Source: Plasmodium malariae (lineage: Eukaryota; Apicomplexa; Aconoidasida; Haemosporida; Plasmodiidae). From it: a stretch of 64,000 nucleotides of DNA. Shown in pieces: positions 23,301-35,011 of this stretch (position 1 is the stretch's first letter; each line of letters begins with the position of its first letter). Under the pieces are notes generated by a model. The model was not told the DNA's origin. It was given only the letters and a program-made list of their open reading frames with translations, and did not search any database. The DNA lies in assembly GCF_900090045.1 (NCBI RefSeq), contig NC_041776.1:186001-250000 (forward strand), given 5' to 3'. A program made the translations under genes and the position numbers.

Positions 23301-24675
23301 AAGACATACACACATGAGACATAAAACAGCGGAAAATGGTTATATGATGCTTGCTAAGCAGCACTTAAATTATTTTTCTTCTTAAATTTTTCTTCTTAAA
23401 TTTTGTTTTTTTAATTTTTTTTTTAATTTTTTCTTTTTTTAATTTATTTTCCATTTTAACTTATTTGTTAGGTGAAACAAGGATATCGACAGCATATGGT
23501 AGAAGACAAAGTTCACAATAAAACAAAAAAAACAAGTGAGTTCGTTTCCGCTAATTTTCATTTCGCCTAAATTAAAAAAGAGGAGTAACGGAAACATATA
23601 TGAGGTACCTACTACAGACTGTGCTGAGATGGTGGTGATATGTGCATGTACGTATGCACTTGTGTATGTATTTGCAATTTTAGGTATATATATGCGCGTA
23701 TATGTATGTGCGCTTATGTGTGCATATGTGCAGACATGAATACACTAATACTCGCATGCACGCGCAGGTAATTTTCTTTTTCATTTAAAATAATTACTCA
23801 GTATTAAAAGGAAAAAAAAGGAGTGACAGACAAAGTACAATGAGAGAGAGACCCGAACATGCCTCAACAAAACACTAGAGAGAACAAACGTGTTGACAAG
23901 TACAACAGACAGCTTTGCGGTTTCTGTAAAGAAACGGCATATATGCACATAAACACACACATGTATATGTATATATATATATATATATATGTAAGTATTT
24001 ACATATTTACACATTTACTTATTTACGTATGTTCACACAGATCCGCTTGCGCGTTCGTGGGTCTATATGTATGTACTTCACTCAACGCGAACAAGCAAAC
24101 AGTGTAAAAGGATCAAAATGCATTTCGTCTATTAAGAACATACCGTAACTCAAGATATAATATTTAAAAATCAAAAGGGAGGAAAAAAAGGGAAGAAAAA
24201 AAAAGAAAAAGATGTTATTAAAGTATGTGTAAAAGAATAGATGATAAATATTAATATCCCCCTCTTTGTATAAATTAATGAGATAGTTGGCATTATTTTT
24301 ATTAGACAGGTGTGCTGATTTTTCATTTTGATAATATGCTCCAATGGTTGTAAAGGAGCTAAGATATAGGCGTTTATTTTTCTCTTTTCCCTCATCAATT
24401 TCTACTTTTTTTTCTGCATTATTTTCTACGTTTTTCGTCGCTTTTTCCCCCCCCCATTTTCCCTCTTCTTTCGCTTTACGATGCAAGCAAACAACAATTA
24501 ACGCGTTACACAGGATGGTCAGAAGAATCCACTTGTATGTACAAGAGCGAGAAAGGAAAATCCTTTTCTTCACTTCCGTAACTGTCATTAGTATAATTAA
24601 TGTGCAGTTTATCATCCCTGAGTCTTTCATAAAACAACAGCATGCCCCCCTCGACATTCTGAATAACCAGCCCAT
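20361..24675 (-). CDS. Dolichol kinase (polyprenol kinase family), twelve exons
   Basis: Exons (minus): 24675-24144, 23923-23798, 23259-23123, 22945-22788, 22644-22442, 22174-22069, 21875-21816, 21648-21504, 21226-21160, 20962-20943 (or to 20937), 20728-20663, 20435-20361. Phases agree throughout, giving about 564 residues. The family signatures sit at the C-terminus, split over exons: FIDERDSKGIVVTHIYLLAG, GLNTICIGDSLAAIGGFLF, KMKNTNNKSYAG (kinase K-x-x-x-G region) and EAYLLDIDNLILPLF. Dolichol kinase uses CTP to phosphorylate dolichol in the ER membrane, feeding GPI-anchor and N-glycan synthesis. The protein is multi-spanning with a charged Lys/Glu insert near residues 70-95. The start could also be Met 7 or Met 16, because the sequence upstream is an ACACAT repeat. 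The tenth (20 or 26 bp) exon is the least certain, but it is needed to keep the frame. Confidence 0.8.
22225..22385. repeat. 16- to 18-bp intronic repeat in the dolichol kinase gene
   Basis: ACATACATATGTGCAT units (16 bp) change midway to ACATACGTACATGTGCAT units (18 bp). The array lies between exons 5 and 6. Confidence 0.85.
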
Positions 24676-26044
24676 ATACACATACATGTACACATACATA
24701 TATACATGTACACATATATACATATACACATATATACATGTACACATATATACATATACACATATATACATGTACACATATACACATATACACATATACA
24801 CATATACACATATACACATATACACATATACACATATACACATATACACAGTGTAATTTGCGTAATTTCGTTAGGTCAGCCTTGCTATGAGGTCTCACGT
24901 ACGTACACATGCGCATGTATACATGTATGTAAATATATATATATATTTATATATATACGTATATATGTATATATGCACGTATACATATATGTATGCTTGT
25001 ATATGCGTGTATACGGGTATCGGCTTAATTCCTGGAAATTTGGCGCGCCATTTTCACTTCCCTCATTTTTATTTCATCGTATGGCCACAATAAAAAAAAG
25101 GATAAAAAGGAGGAAGATGGGGAAAAATGGAAAAAAATGGAAAAAAACGGAAAAAAATACGGTAAAATAGTCAAAATGATAAAAATAGTCAAAATGATAA
25201 AAATAGTCAAAATGATAAAAATAGTCAAAATGATAAAAATAGTCAAAATGATAAAAATAATCAAAATAAAACAAAATAGTCAAAATTTATAAAAATAATC
25301 AAAATGATAAAAATAATCAGAATAAAACAAAATAGCAGAAAGCGATGCAAAATAAATCGAAATAGCAAATAAATAACGCAAAAACAAAGCAGCAAAGATT
25401 AAAAAAAATGTTGCCCTCCGCTTTTACTGCAAAAATGCATGAATGACAATTTCACGCATATGCAATTGTGATACTTGTAATAGTTTAATACACATGGACT
25501 TATATTTCCATACCATTTTATGATATTTTTTTTTTTTTTTTTTTTATTTTATCCTAATTCGAAGTGAAAATTTCCCTTCCTATTTCTTTTGTTTCTTATT
25601 TACTTCATTTTTGGTCCATCCATCCGACTTCTCTCATTTCGACACTACACATTCAAAATTGAACAAAACGCTACAGCGCGGTTTTGTCCGCATTTTATTT
25701 TGCCGCTTCGTTTTGTCCGCATTTTATTTTGCCGCTTCGTTTTGTCCGCATTTTATTTTGCCGCTTCGTTTTGTCCGCATTTTATTTTGCCGCTTCGTTT
25801 TGTCCGCATTTTACTTTACCGCTTCATGTTGCTGCATTTTTTTTTTTTTTTTTTTTTAAAATATTTTTTTATTTTCATTAGTTACACCTATTGTTTAATT
25901 TTTTCCCGTTAAAAAAAAAAAAAAAAAAAAAAAATACATGCACACTAGGATACATGCACACTAGGCACACTAGGATACACACACACTAGGGTACACACAC
26001 ATACACATTTGTAGCACGTACGTATGCGCGGTTTCCCGAGGGAA
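24676..26044. other. Intergenic region between dolichol kinase and PheRS alpha
   Basis: Contains CACATATA/CACATGTA repeats at about 24680-24850 directly upstream of the dolichol kinase start, a 18-bp array (CAAAATGATAAAAATAGT) at about 25165-25330, a 29-bp array (separate entry), poly-T at about 25530 and poly-A at about 25912-25934. A short repeat of ATACATGCACACTAGG lies at about 25935-25990. No gene is seen. Confidence 0.6.
25683..25815. repeat. 29-bp minisatellite, about 4.5 copies
   Basis: The unit is TTTGTCCGCATTTTATTTTG plus CCGCTTCGT. It is unusually GC-rich for this intergenic DNA and nearly identical between copies, suggesting recent expansion. It lies downstream of the PheRS gene, on its 3' side. 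Confidence 0.92.
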
Positions 26045-27757
26045 CTACAGAGTACTCCTGTAACCAAAGAGGTCTCTAATATTCTTAACGTTATACTTGA
26101 TCATAGTGGGTCTTTCCAAGCTTAGCCCCCAGGCAATGACCGATACGTCTTTTGGAAAACCCATTGCCCTTAACATTTCAGGTCGAAAAACGCCGCTATT
26201 TCCAACTTCAAGCCATTTTCTACTTTGTTCATGATAACCAAATATTTCCATTGAAGGCTCAGTATAAGGATTGAATGCTGGCTTAAATTTTAATTTATGT
26301 ATACCTATATATTTATAAAATGCAGATAAGGTACCGATTAAATGAGCAAGTCCTAAATTTTTATCTATTATTAATCCTTCCACTTGATGAAATTCCGCTA
26401 AGTGTGTACTGTCAAGATTTTCATTTCGAAAAACTCTATCAATACTGAAATATTTTTTTGGTAATATTATATGTCCTTTTCGATTATACTCTTTTGCTAA
26501 TTTGAATAAAGTTCTACACGAATTAGAAGTCGTGTGTGTGCGGAGTACATTTCTTTTACTTTCTTCAATTTTCCATTCATAATTCCAACCAAAACTTCCA
26601 TAATCACCTACAGAATGCACTCTTTTTACATTTTCGATATATCCTATATCAATAAAATTATCTTGACATATTTCTGGATCTTTTATAAAAAAAGTATCTT
26701 GTAAATCTCTACTTGGATGTTGCTGTGGTATATATAAAGCATCGAAACACCAAAAGGAGGATTCTACATAATTATGTGTTTCCATTTCTTCAAATCCCAA
26801 TGATATAAATATATCCTTAAAAATTCTCATCTGTTTTGTTAAAACGTGTAAAGTACCCTTAATTATTTTCTTTCCACTTGAAAAAAAATTATATTCTTTA
26901 ATATCATATTTTTTATATTCTTCATTTTTTAATAATAAATAATTCAAATCGGTTATCTGCTTTTTTATGTCTTTTTTAAAGGCACTTGTTTTTACTACAT
27001 AACAATAAGAATTTTTCTTTACCTCTACCAGCTTTCTCTTCCTCAAATTTTGCATCACACAGCTAACATGTCCATCGGTAATAACGTCGTTAATTAGGCC
27101 AACCCTCTCCACCTCCTTCATTAGTAATTGTTCATCATGTCCGTGCATATCAATAAGGCTCAAGTACATCTGAGTTACATCCTGAAGCTTGTTCACATCA
27201 ACACTTGAACTCAACGATTTATCAGTCTTGTTTAGCTGGATTGTCCTGTTCTTCAAGTTAACGTTCAAACCAATATCACCTTTCTTTCCAAATTTTTTTT
27301 TTAAATCCTCTATACTACATGTTTTCTTCTCTAGTACTACATATTTAAGGACAAGATATTCTGGCGTTCCTTCCTTCAAGTATTGTAATCCTTCTTCCGT
27401 CAAATGGTACGTATTAAAAGTTTTTACAGTATTAATAATATAATATAATACTTCTAACTTTTTCATTAATCCAACTACTTTATTATGATCTAAGTCATAT
27501 TTTTTACTTATACTTAATGATGATGCGTATTCATTTGGTAATACTTCTATTCCTTTCTCTTTTTTTAAATTGCTGTAATATTCATCCTGTTCCTCTTTTT
27601 TTTCCCCCCCTCGATCTTTCTTCGCTTCTTCTTCCTTTTTCGCTTCCTCTTCCTTTTTCGCTTCCTCTTTACACAATTTAAATTCTTTATCCAGTATGTA
27701 AATAAACCTGCTCAGCTCCTCATTCTTTTGTTCATCCTCCACGATGTTTGCATTCAT
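26045..27757 (-). CDS. PheRS-alpha: Phenylalanine--tRNA ligase alpha subunit, cytosolic
   Basis: A single exon of 570 residues. The class II catalytic domain fills the C-terminal half: [31 protein letters not shown] (motif 2 region), [10 protein letters not shown] (456-465), [15 protein letters not shown] (495-509), [10 protein letters not shown] and motif 3 GLSLERP (544-550). The N-terminal half has winged-helix-type DNA/RNA-binding features, as in eukaryotic cytosolic alpha subunits, with an EEAKKE-repeat insert at about 35-60. The enzyme charges tRNA-Phe as an alpha2-beta2 tetramer with the beta subunit encoded elsewhere. Its length is near the family norm. It has no targeting peptide, so it is cytosolic. 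Confidence 0.96.
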   Translation of the reverse strand: MNANIVEDEQKNEELSRFIYILDKEFKLCKEEAKKEEEAKKEEEAKKDRGGEKKEEQDEYYSNLKKEKGIEVLPNEYASSLSISKKYDLDHNKVVGLMKKLEVLYYIINTVKTFNTYHLTEEGLQYLKEGTPEYLVLKYVVLEKKTCSIEDLKKKFGKKGDIGLNVNLKNRTIQLNKTDKSLSSSVDVNKLQDVTQMYLSLIDMHGHDEQLLMKEVERVGLINDVITDGHVSCVMQNLRKRKLVEVKKNSYCYVVKTSAFKKDIKKQITDLNYLLLKNEEYKKYDIKEYNFFSSGKKIIKGTLHVLTKQMRIFKDIFISLGFEEMETHNYVESSFWCFDALYIPQQHPSRDLQDTFFIKDPEICQDNFIDIGYIENVKRVHSVGDYGSFGWNYEWKIEESKRNVLRTHTTSNSCRTLFKLAKEYNRKGHIILPKKYFSIDRVFRNENLDSTHLAEFHQVEGLIIDKNLGLAHLIGTLSAFYKYIGIHKLKFKPAFNPYTEPSMEIFGYHEQSRKWLEVGNSGVFRPEMLRAMGFPKDVSVIAWGLSLERPTMIKYNVKNIRDLFGYRSTL

Positions 27758-29181
27758 TGTTGATTTTTTAGTTAATCCTGTACGTTTCTGTGAACTGCTG
27801 GTTACTACAATTTTTTTTTTTTTTTTTTTTATTACTTTAGTACATATGTTTATCTGAACATGAATGTACCAGTCTTTACAATATGTGCGTATATAAGCAC
27901 ATGTAAGTACCTTTCCACATAAGACTTATGTCCTATTATGTTGATGCACACCCCGCTTGCTGGAATAATTTACTCTCCTCTTAGTGGCACACAAAAAGGC
28001 AGCTTAAATTGCTATACCAGGTTACCGCTTAATAACCTGTATGCAGGAAGAGAAGTTAAAAAAAAAATAAATATATTCAAGTTGTCGTAAATTGAAGTTG
28101 TAATAAATTGAAGTTGTAATAAATTGAAGTTTAAGTCGAGGCTGAAGCTAACGTTGCTTCTAGGTAAAAAAAAAAAAAATACTATACGAACAAAATAGAG
28201 GATGTGCTTTTTTTTTAATGAAAAAAATAAAAAATAGGGTGTGGTATAAATTCTCCTCTGAGGCAAGATCAGTATATTTTATACTTTTTTCCTTTTTTTG
28301 GTATTACATAAAAAAAAAAATATATACAGTATGAATATGTATATGTATATGTACACGTACATTTACATGTACATGCATTTTTGTTGCCCTTACTTTAACA
28401 TCGGCACCTGCTCTTTGTTATGTTTTCTTCCTTACTATGTAACATTGCAAATTTTTTTTTTTTTCTAGTTCTGTTCATATTTTCCCTGTCAAAACTACGT
28501 TGTTTAGAGCACAGGAAAGGGCCAATGTTGCGTTTTAGTTAAATTCAGTTTCGTTTAGTATTATTCAATTTCGCTGAGTTACCATATCGTTTTTCTTTTT
28601 TCCCCCTTTTTATTCTCAAAGAAATCCACATGCACAGGCAAGGTGAAAAGATAAAAAAATAAAAAAGTGAAAAAATAAAGTAATAAAATAATAAAACGAA
28701 AAAATAAAGTGATAAAATAACAAAACGAAAAAATAAAGTAATAAAATAATAAAACGAAAAAATAAAGTAATAAAATAATAAAACGAAAAAATAAAGTAAT
28801 AAAATAAAGAAATGAAAAAATAAATAAAATAATAAAACGAAAAAACGAAAAAACGAAAAAACGAAAAGAAGAAATACAAAAAAGTAAAAAGATAATAAAT
28901 ATGATGCAAAATAATTAGGCAAAAATATAAATGAAGGAAGCTGTAATACAACTACGCATTCACTGAACAGTCAACGTAATAAAATTGAGAGTTAGCGAAA
29001 TAACAAGTGCAGCATTTGTATTTGGTGGAAAACCTCGTTTTACTCGTCGAAAAACAAAAAAACGAGAAAAGTTAAAATGAAAATTTTAATAGAACAATAA
29101 AAATTAACTCTATCATCTTATATCATTTTTTTTATTTAATAAAACCAAAGCCTGAACAGGGAAAATTTGCCATTCTGAACA
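27758..29181. other. Divergent intergenic region, PheRS alpha and RRP36
   Basis: Holds poly-T at about 27810-27830, three copies of AATTGAAGTTGTAATAA at about 28090-28130, and an A-rich array of about 29 bp (AAACGAAAAAATAAAGTAAT plus AAAATAATA) at about 28655-28870. A GCCTGAAC motif lies at about 29150, some 30 bp before the RRP36 ATG. No gene is seen. Confidence 0.6.
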
Positions 29182-29372
29182 ATGGACGCCCAAACTCATG
29201 CAGAAAAACAGAAAGAAAAAAAAATAAAAAAAAGTCAAAGACCTTTGGTTGTAAGTAACAGAAAGCCTTTTAATGTTATTCACAAAAACCACACTCCCAA
29301 ACCTTCCGTAAGGGACCCCAGATTTTCGGACTTCTCAGGTGAACAAAGTTACCCCACGGGAGTGTTGTACTA

Positions 29373-29416
<44 letters not shown>

Positions 29417-30226
29417 GTATGTATATATGCACGTGCGTACATATGCATATGTTTACACAAGTAGCATTATGTGCTTATTTTAAGAGTGGACCAAAATGAA
29501 TAAAAGTAACTCGTTCGTAAAACCGTTGCTACGTACAGTATGCATGCCCCTTTTTTTGAAAAAAAGAAATGGAATATCATTTATGAACAGATAATGCTTT
29601 TTCTGTGTGTGTAACGCATGTTTGGTGATATATATATACCTCAGTGGGTATATATACCCTATGTATGCGCTTTTATGTGCTTGTATATGCATGTATGTTT
29701 TTGCGCATGCATACAATCATGTATGAACTAATGTATGCACGTATGCTTGTGCGCACGTATCACCGTGTAGTAACCCCATATCTTAGTACAATCTGCCCTT
29801 GTGAACTTTTCTGTAGGGTCCTTTAACCCTAATTTTTTTAGAAACGCTTACAAATTTTTATACGAATCTAGAGAGGAAGAAAAAAAATTAATTGAAAAGA
29901 AACTAAAAAGCAAAAATTTAACAGAAGATGAAAAATCCGAATTAAAAAAAAAATATAATAATTATAAAAGTACAGACGTGCTACTAAAAAAAAAGGAAGA
30001 AGAAAGAAAATTAAAATCACTACTCATAAAGCAAGAGAAGGAAAACATTTTAAATAAAAAGAAAAAACCTTTTTACTACAGTGATAGAAAAATAAAAAAA
30101 ATTGTAGAAGAAAAAATGGCAAATAACAGAAGTATTCAAAAGGTTATTAGAAAGGAAAGAAAAATTTTACAAAAAGAGAGAAAAACGAACAGTATTCCAG
30201 AAAGGAGGTACGTTGAAAATGGCTAA
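29182..30226 (+). CDS. RRP36: rRNA biogenesis protein RRP36
   Basis: Exons 29182-29338 and 29817-30226 join in phase 1 (donor TCAGGTGAAC, acceptor TTCTGTAG), giving 188 residues. The hallmark RDPRFSDFSG (44-53) is split by the intron and continues into SFNPNFFRNAYKFLYE. After that come the Lys/Glu-rich coiled coil and the C-terminal IPERR motif that define RRP36. In yeast this nucleolar protein acts in early pre-18S rRNA cleavage within the 90S pre-ribosome. The length is close to that of small RRP36 members. Confidence 0.92.
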
Positions 30227-31005
30227 AAGGGGCATACGCGTTATTCCATTTGTAGCACGGAATATATCAAAAATGAATTATGTGAAAACAAAAAAAAATT
30301 TGAAAAAAAAAATTATGGTAAGTCCATTTTCGTTTTAAGATGCCTTATGGCCACACATTTAATTCTTCCTTATATATATAATACATGTACATATGCAAGC
30401 TATGCAATTACCATTCTTGCTGGATATTGTTTTATTCATTGCAGCAGTCGTACACACGCATTTGCGCTAACATGCGTTTAGAGTGCTGGAATAACAGTTA
30501 AAATGTTTTTTATTTGATGCTTAACTTTTTTTTTTTTTTTTTTAAACACCATCAATTATTGACTGGTACCATTCGTAAATAATATAAATAAATAAATATA
30601 TATTTATATATATGTGTATGTATATATACAAGTTCTCCCATATACATGATTATATATTTGCTCATATACGTGTTCATGTGGGCTTTTTCTCAAATTAACA
30701 GAAAAAAACTACGTACCTTAAAAAATTAAAACACACACATTATATACATAGATACACATGTATAAGCAGTGTATATATTTCTTATGAATTTTTCTACCCG
30801 CTAAAAAACGTTTATTAGAAGAAACCAAAAAAAAAAAAAAAAAAATTTTAAATACTTAAAAAATGCCTAAAAAATGTTTAAAAAATATTTTAAAAATGTA
30901 TAATAAATGTTTAAAAAATGTATAATAAATGTTTAAAAAATGTATAATAAATGTTTAAAAAATGTATAATAAATGTTTAAAAAATGTATAATAAATGTTT
31001 AAAAA
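30227..31005. other. Intergenic region between RRP36 and the cold-shock gene
   Basis: Contains poly-T, TATATA-rich patches and, at about 30860-31005, a 22-bp array (ATGTTTAAAAAATGTATAAT plus AA) that runs directly into the cold-shock start codon. No gene is seen. Confidence 0.6.
30860..31005. repeat. 22-bp array abutting a start codon
   Basis: About six copies of ATGTTTAAAAAATGTATAAT plus AA. The last partial copy supplies the ATG of the cold-shock gene (ATGTTTAATAAAAAAC), so the array makes up its immediate 5' leader and offers many upstream ATG codons, each followed closely by a stop. Confidence 0.85.
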
Positions 31006-31840
31006 ATGTTTAATAAAAAACTTCCAAAAAAACTGAATTCCAATTTTTTTTCTTTTTCGAAAACACGACTTTTTTCTGAATTAGTACATAAAGAAAAACA
31101 TGATAAAATCACAGGAAATGTTATAAAATTTGATAGGAGAAAAGGATACGGTTTTATAAGTAAACATATATATGCACATATTTGCTACATTAGTATATAT
31201 GAGTAATTCACTGTAACAATATGAAAAACAGAAGCAATATTTTAAAATATGTTCAATTTATTTACTTTTTAGGCTTCTTATTTTGCCTTTATTTTTGGCC
31301 TTTTTTTTCACTCACTTTTTTTGGCCTTTTTTTTTTTTTTTTTTTTTTTTGTAGAGCCGAATGATGGAGGACCTGACATATTCGTTCACTACACGGATAT
31401 TTTCCTCAGTAATTTCATCGCCCATACGTACATAGATACATACGCATATTCGTACATAAGTATATATACGCATATTCGTACATAAGTATATACACGCATA
31501 TATATACGTACTTACACATATGTAGGAGGAAAGCGTAACACATTACTTCTCTGTTTTAAAAACATATAGTAAGATGTTATTCCTGTATTTATATAACACC
31601 TTTACAGATAGAAACTTTTACGTATCAAGTGATGAAAAGAAAAAGTTACTATGGAATTCAAATGTGAACTTAGGAAGGATGAAAGATAATTTTGATTTTG
31701 AAAATGATAGTGTAAAAAAAAAGGATGAAATTAAAAAAGAATTTAAATATTTAATACCAGGCGAGCGAGTGAAATTTTCCGTCATTTACGATGAGAAAAA
31801 CCATTCAAGTAAAGCAGTAAATGTTGAGTACCTCGAGTGA
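31006..31840 (+). CDS. Cold-shock domain protein
   Basis: Exons 31006-31159, 31355-31408 and 31608-31840 join in phase 1 at both junctions, giving 146 residues. The cold-shock fold starts at ITGNVIKFDRRKGYGFI, with RNP1 KGYGFI (46-51). After the first intron it continues KPNDGGPDIFVHYTDIF with RNP2 IFVHY (60-64). It ends with GERVKFSVIYDEKNHSSKAVNV. An insert of about 35 charged residues (FENDSVKKKDEIKKEF) splits the fold. The domain binds single-stranded nucleic acid and acts as an RNA chaperone. The roughly 33-residue basic, Phe-rich N-terminus could be a targeting sequence or the product of starting inside the repeat leader. The location in the cell is not clear from sequence. Confidence 0.92.
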
Positions 31841-32675
31841 GTAAACAAGTTTGTGCAGCAGCGGGGGACCCCATTAAGTGGAAAGGGATTACTACATTAT
31901 ATTATATACATATGTAAATATACGCATACGTGAATGTGCATATGTAAATATGCTTATGCGTACGTTTATATTTAAATACATTTACTTGCTCATGTATATG
32001 TAAATACGTTCTTACGTGCATACACAAATGCAAATGTATAAAATGAATTGGCACCACTCACAAAAAAGTAAAAGGTGACATTTCGAAACATATACTGCAA
32101 ATTATAATTAAATTTTTTTTTTTAAAACGTGGATATTCAAATTATTTGTTGAACTTGTTGAACTTGTTAAACTTGTTCAATTTGTTTTTTCTTTGTTTTT
32201 TTTTTCCTTGCCTTAAAAAAAAAAAAAAAAAAAAACAGTACTGGTAATTGAAAAAAAAATTATATGAAGAGGCAAAAAAAGGCTTCATTTGAAAGCGGGA
32301 TAAAAATTAATTTTAAAAGAATTTAAATGAAAAGGAAAACATATATATGAGGTTAGAAGCACATATCATTTCTTCCAAACACCCGGTAATACATATAGCT
32401 TCAGACCTATCGTTTCGTTTTATTTTGAAGAAAATAAACACTTTAAAACAATTTCATAAACGAAATGACAAAAAAAGTTATATCGAAATAATTTGCTTAA
32501 AACGTAAAGTTTTTGTTAAAATATAATGTTAATGCAAATTACCTAACTTGTTCATTTTTTTTTTTTAAAAAAAAAACAAATCACCTAACCTGTTCATTTT
32601 TTTTTTTTTTTTTTTTTAAATTTTAACGTAAAATATATTCAAATGGTTATATTTACACAAAATAAAAAGTAAAGA
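31841..32675. other. Intergenic region between the cold-shock gene and NAA20
   Basis: Short TGTTGAACTTG repeats at about 32148-32185, poly-A at about 32214-32235 and poly-T at about 32598-32617. No gene is seen. Confidence 0.55.
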
Positions 32676-33579
32676 ATGGCTAGCTATCAATATTTTAGTT
32701 ACATTGATTTATACAAAATCAACAATGTAAATTTAGATCCCTTCACTGAAGTGTTTAATGATAAATTTTACTTGAGATACATTTACAAATGGCCCCACAT
32801 GAATATTGTCACGAAGGAGATGGATGATCACATAAGTGGGTATATTATAGGTATGCCCAAACGAATAAGTGTGCACATGTGGGAATATACGTGTTAGAAT
32901 AAGAATATGATAACGCGATTGTGATAGTATGTACACGTAATAATATGTACATGTAATGTTAAGTGCACATAATGTTATGTACACGTAATAATATGCACAT
33001 GTAATTATATGTACACGTAATGATATGTACATGTAATGTTATGTACATGTAATTATATGTACACGTAATGATATGTACATGTAATGATATGTACATGTAA
33101 TGATATGAACACTTAATAATACGTACGTGTACGAACATGCCTATGTACGAATATGCATAGTGTGAACATGTGTATATGTAGGGACACATATAAGCATAAC
33201 GCGAAAGAGGAAAACATCATTCTATGTAGAAAACGAAATTGCACATAGTTTTTTTTTTTTTTTTTTCCTCTTTTTTAAAGGAAAGGAAGAAGGATTGGGG
33301 GAAGAGTATCATGGACATGTAACTGCATTATCCATTGAAGAGGACAGCAGAAGGTCAGGAAAAGGTATAGACTTAATGAACGAGTTTGAAAGAATATCAA
33401 AAGAAATTCATAAAGGAAATTTTGTTGATTTATTTGTTAGAATTACTAATGATCCAGCCATAAACATGTATAAAAAGTTAGGATATGTAATTAACGAGGA
33501 AATTATTAATTATTATTGCGGTAATGAAAGTGCTCTAGATATGAGAAAGTATTTAAATAAAAATGGGGAGAATACGTAA
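32676..33579 (+). CDS. NAA20: N-alpha-acetyltransferase 20, NatB catalytic subunit
   Basis: Exons 32676-32850 and 33281-33579 join in phase 1 (donor ATAGGTATGC, acceptor TTTTTTAAAG), giving 157 residues. The protein follows NAA20 from end to end: INNVNLDPFTEVFNDKFYLR, YKWPHMNIV, YHGHVTALSI, the acetyl-CoA loop RRSGKG (82-87), FVDLFVRITN, AINMYKKLGYV and DMRKYL. NatB acetylates the N-termini of proteins starting Met-Asp, Met-Glu, Met-Asn or Met-Gln, working on ribosomes with the NAA25 auxiliary subunit. The intron holds an ATGTACATGTAAT repeat at about 32930-33110. Confidence 0.96.
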
Positions 33580-35011
33580 AATGAAGTGTACCTTATGTGG
33601 ACTTATTTGCATTCATTTATTTGTAGAAGTGTGTATACGCTCTTGCGTATGTATATGTATACATATATATTTACGCATGTATGCGTTCATAAATTTTTAC
33701 GAAGCCGACGTTTACGTATTAGTACATATATCAAGTTTTTAAAAAAGTATTAATTTTTTCCCTTTATTCATAAGTGTAATATATAATTATGTGTTTATAT
33801 ATATATATCTATATATACATATATATATATATGTATGTATACGTGTAACCTTTTTAATTGCTTTTTCATTTTTTTGGAAATTTTAAAAAATTATTTTTTT
33901 AAGTAACGCACATTGTGCTAATACGTGTACTGCACTAAGAATGGGGAAAGGCCATTAAATTTCTTCCCCTTTATATTTTTCAATCCAAAAAAAGAGGAAT
34001 ATATAAAAAGGAAAATAAAAAGGAATATAAAAAGCATCGTTAAACGAATAATAAAAGTAAAATCGTACGTAGAGTATCATTTCGTCATGTTAAAATTTCA
34101 GAAAGGTTTAATTTTGAAATATGTTAAATAAGTTAAGTTGTACTGCAGTAATGCTCGTAAATAAAAATTAAGGAAAAAAAAAAAAAAATAAAATAAAGAA
34201 TGAAAAAAATATTAAAATAAAGTATAAAAAAAATGATAAAATAAAGAATGAAAAATATGATAAAATAAAGAATGAAAAATATGATAAAACAAAGAATGAA
34301 AAATATGATAAAATAAAGAATGAAAAATATGATAAAATAAAGAATGAAAAATATGATAAAATAAAGAATGAAAAATATGATAAAATAAAGAATGAAAAAT
34401 AAAATTAAAATAAAGTCTAAAATGATAGGAAGTCGAAATGAAGCGAATGTATGTACTTAAGGCAAACAATTTGAGCATAATTTTTTTTATTTTAAATACG
34501 TACTCCTAATTATTTATTTATGCAAATTTTTGTGGAATGAGCATGAATGAATAATGGGCGTTAATGTACTTTAGATCACTCTACTAGCTTACAAAGTTAA
34601 GAAAATATATATGTGCATGTGTGCATATGTACATGTACACATTTATGCATATATTATACGTACATTTACACATATTTCTATGCATTTAGACATACATGCA
34701 AGCACATTATACGCACGCGTGTTCCCCAATAGTACTAGCCTTTGAAGCTTTTTTTCACCATTCCGCTTAAACAAAAGTAGTAAAATACTAAGTTTGCGTA
34801 ATAAAAAAAAATAGTAGCATGCACACAAAAATTCATATTTTTATGAAATTCGCATGGATACAGTAAAAATTTATATTTGAGGAAAAGAATAAATACGAAA
34901 TAGGTTCAGTTTACAAACAAAAGCTACCAAGCTGAAGTGTACCTAATATATAAACATACCCCACATTCGTATGCAAATACTTATATACACTCATCTCAAA
35001 CGCTAAGAAAT
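33580..35011. other. Intergenic region between NAA20 and TBCA
   Basis: Contains (TA)n patches at about 33797-33833 and a 24-bp array (separate entry). A 68-codon Lys/Arg-rich open frame at 33925-34131 has AAA-driven composition and no start context; I do not count it as a gene. Confidence 0.55.
34205..34400. repeat. 24-bp minisatellite, about 8 copies
   Basis: The unit is AAAATAAAGAATGAAAAATA plus TGAT, nearly perfect in the central copies. It lies upstream of the TBCA gene. Confidence 0.92.

Noticed and set aside
33925..34131. 68-codon Lys/Arg/Ile frame
   Set aside because: A-rich composition, no domain, no flanking signals, and upstream of TBCA without splice logic.
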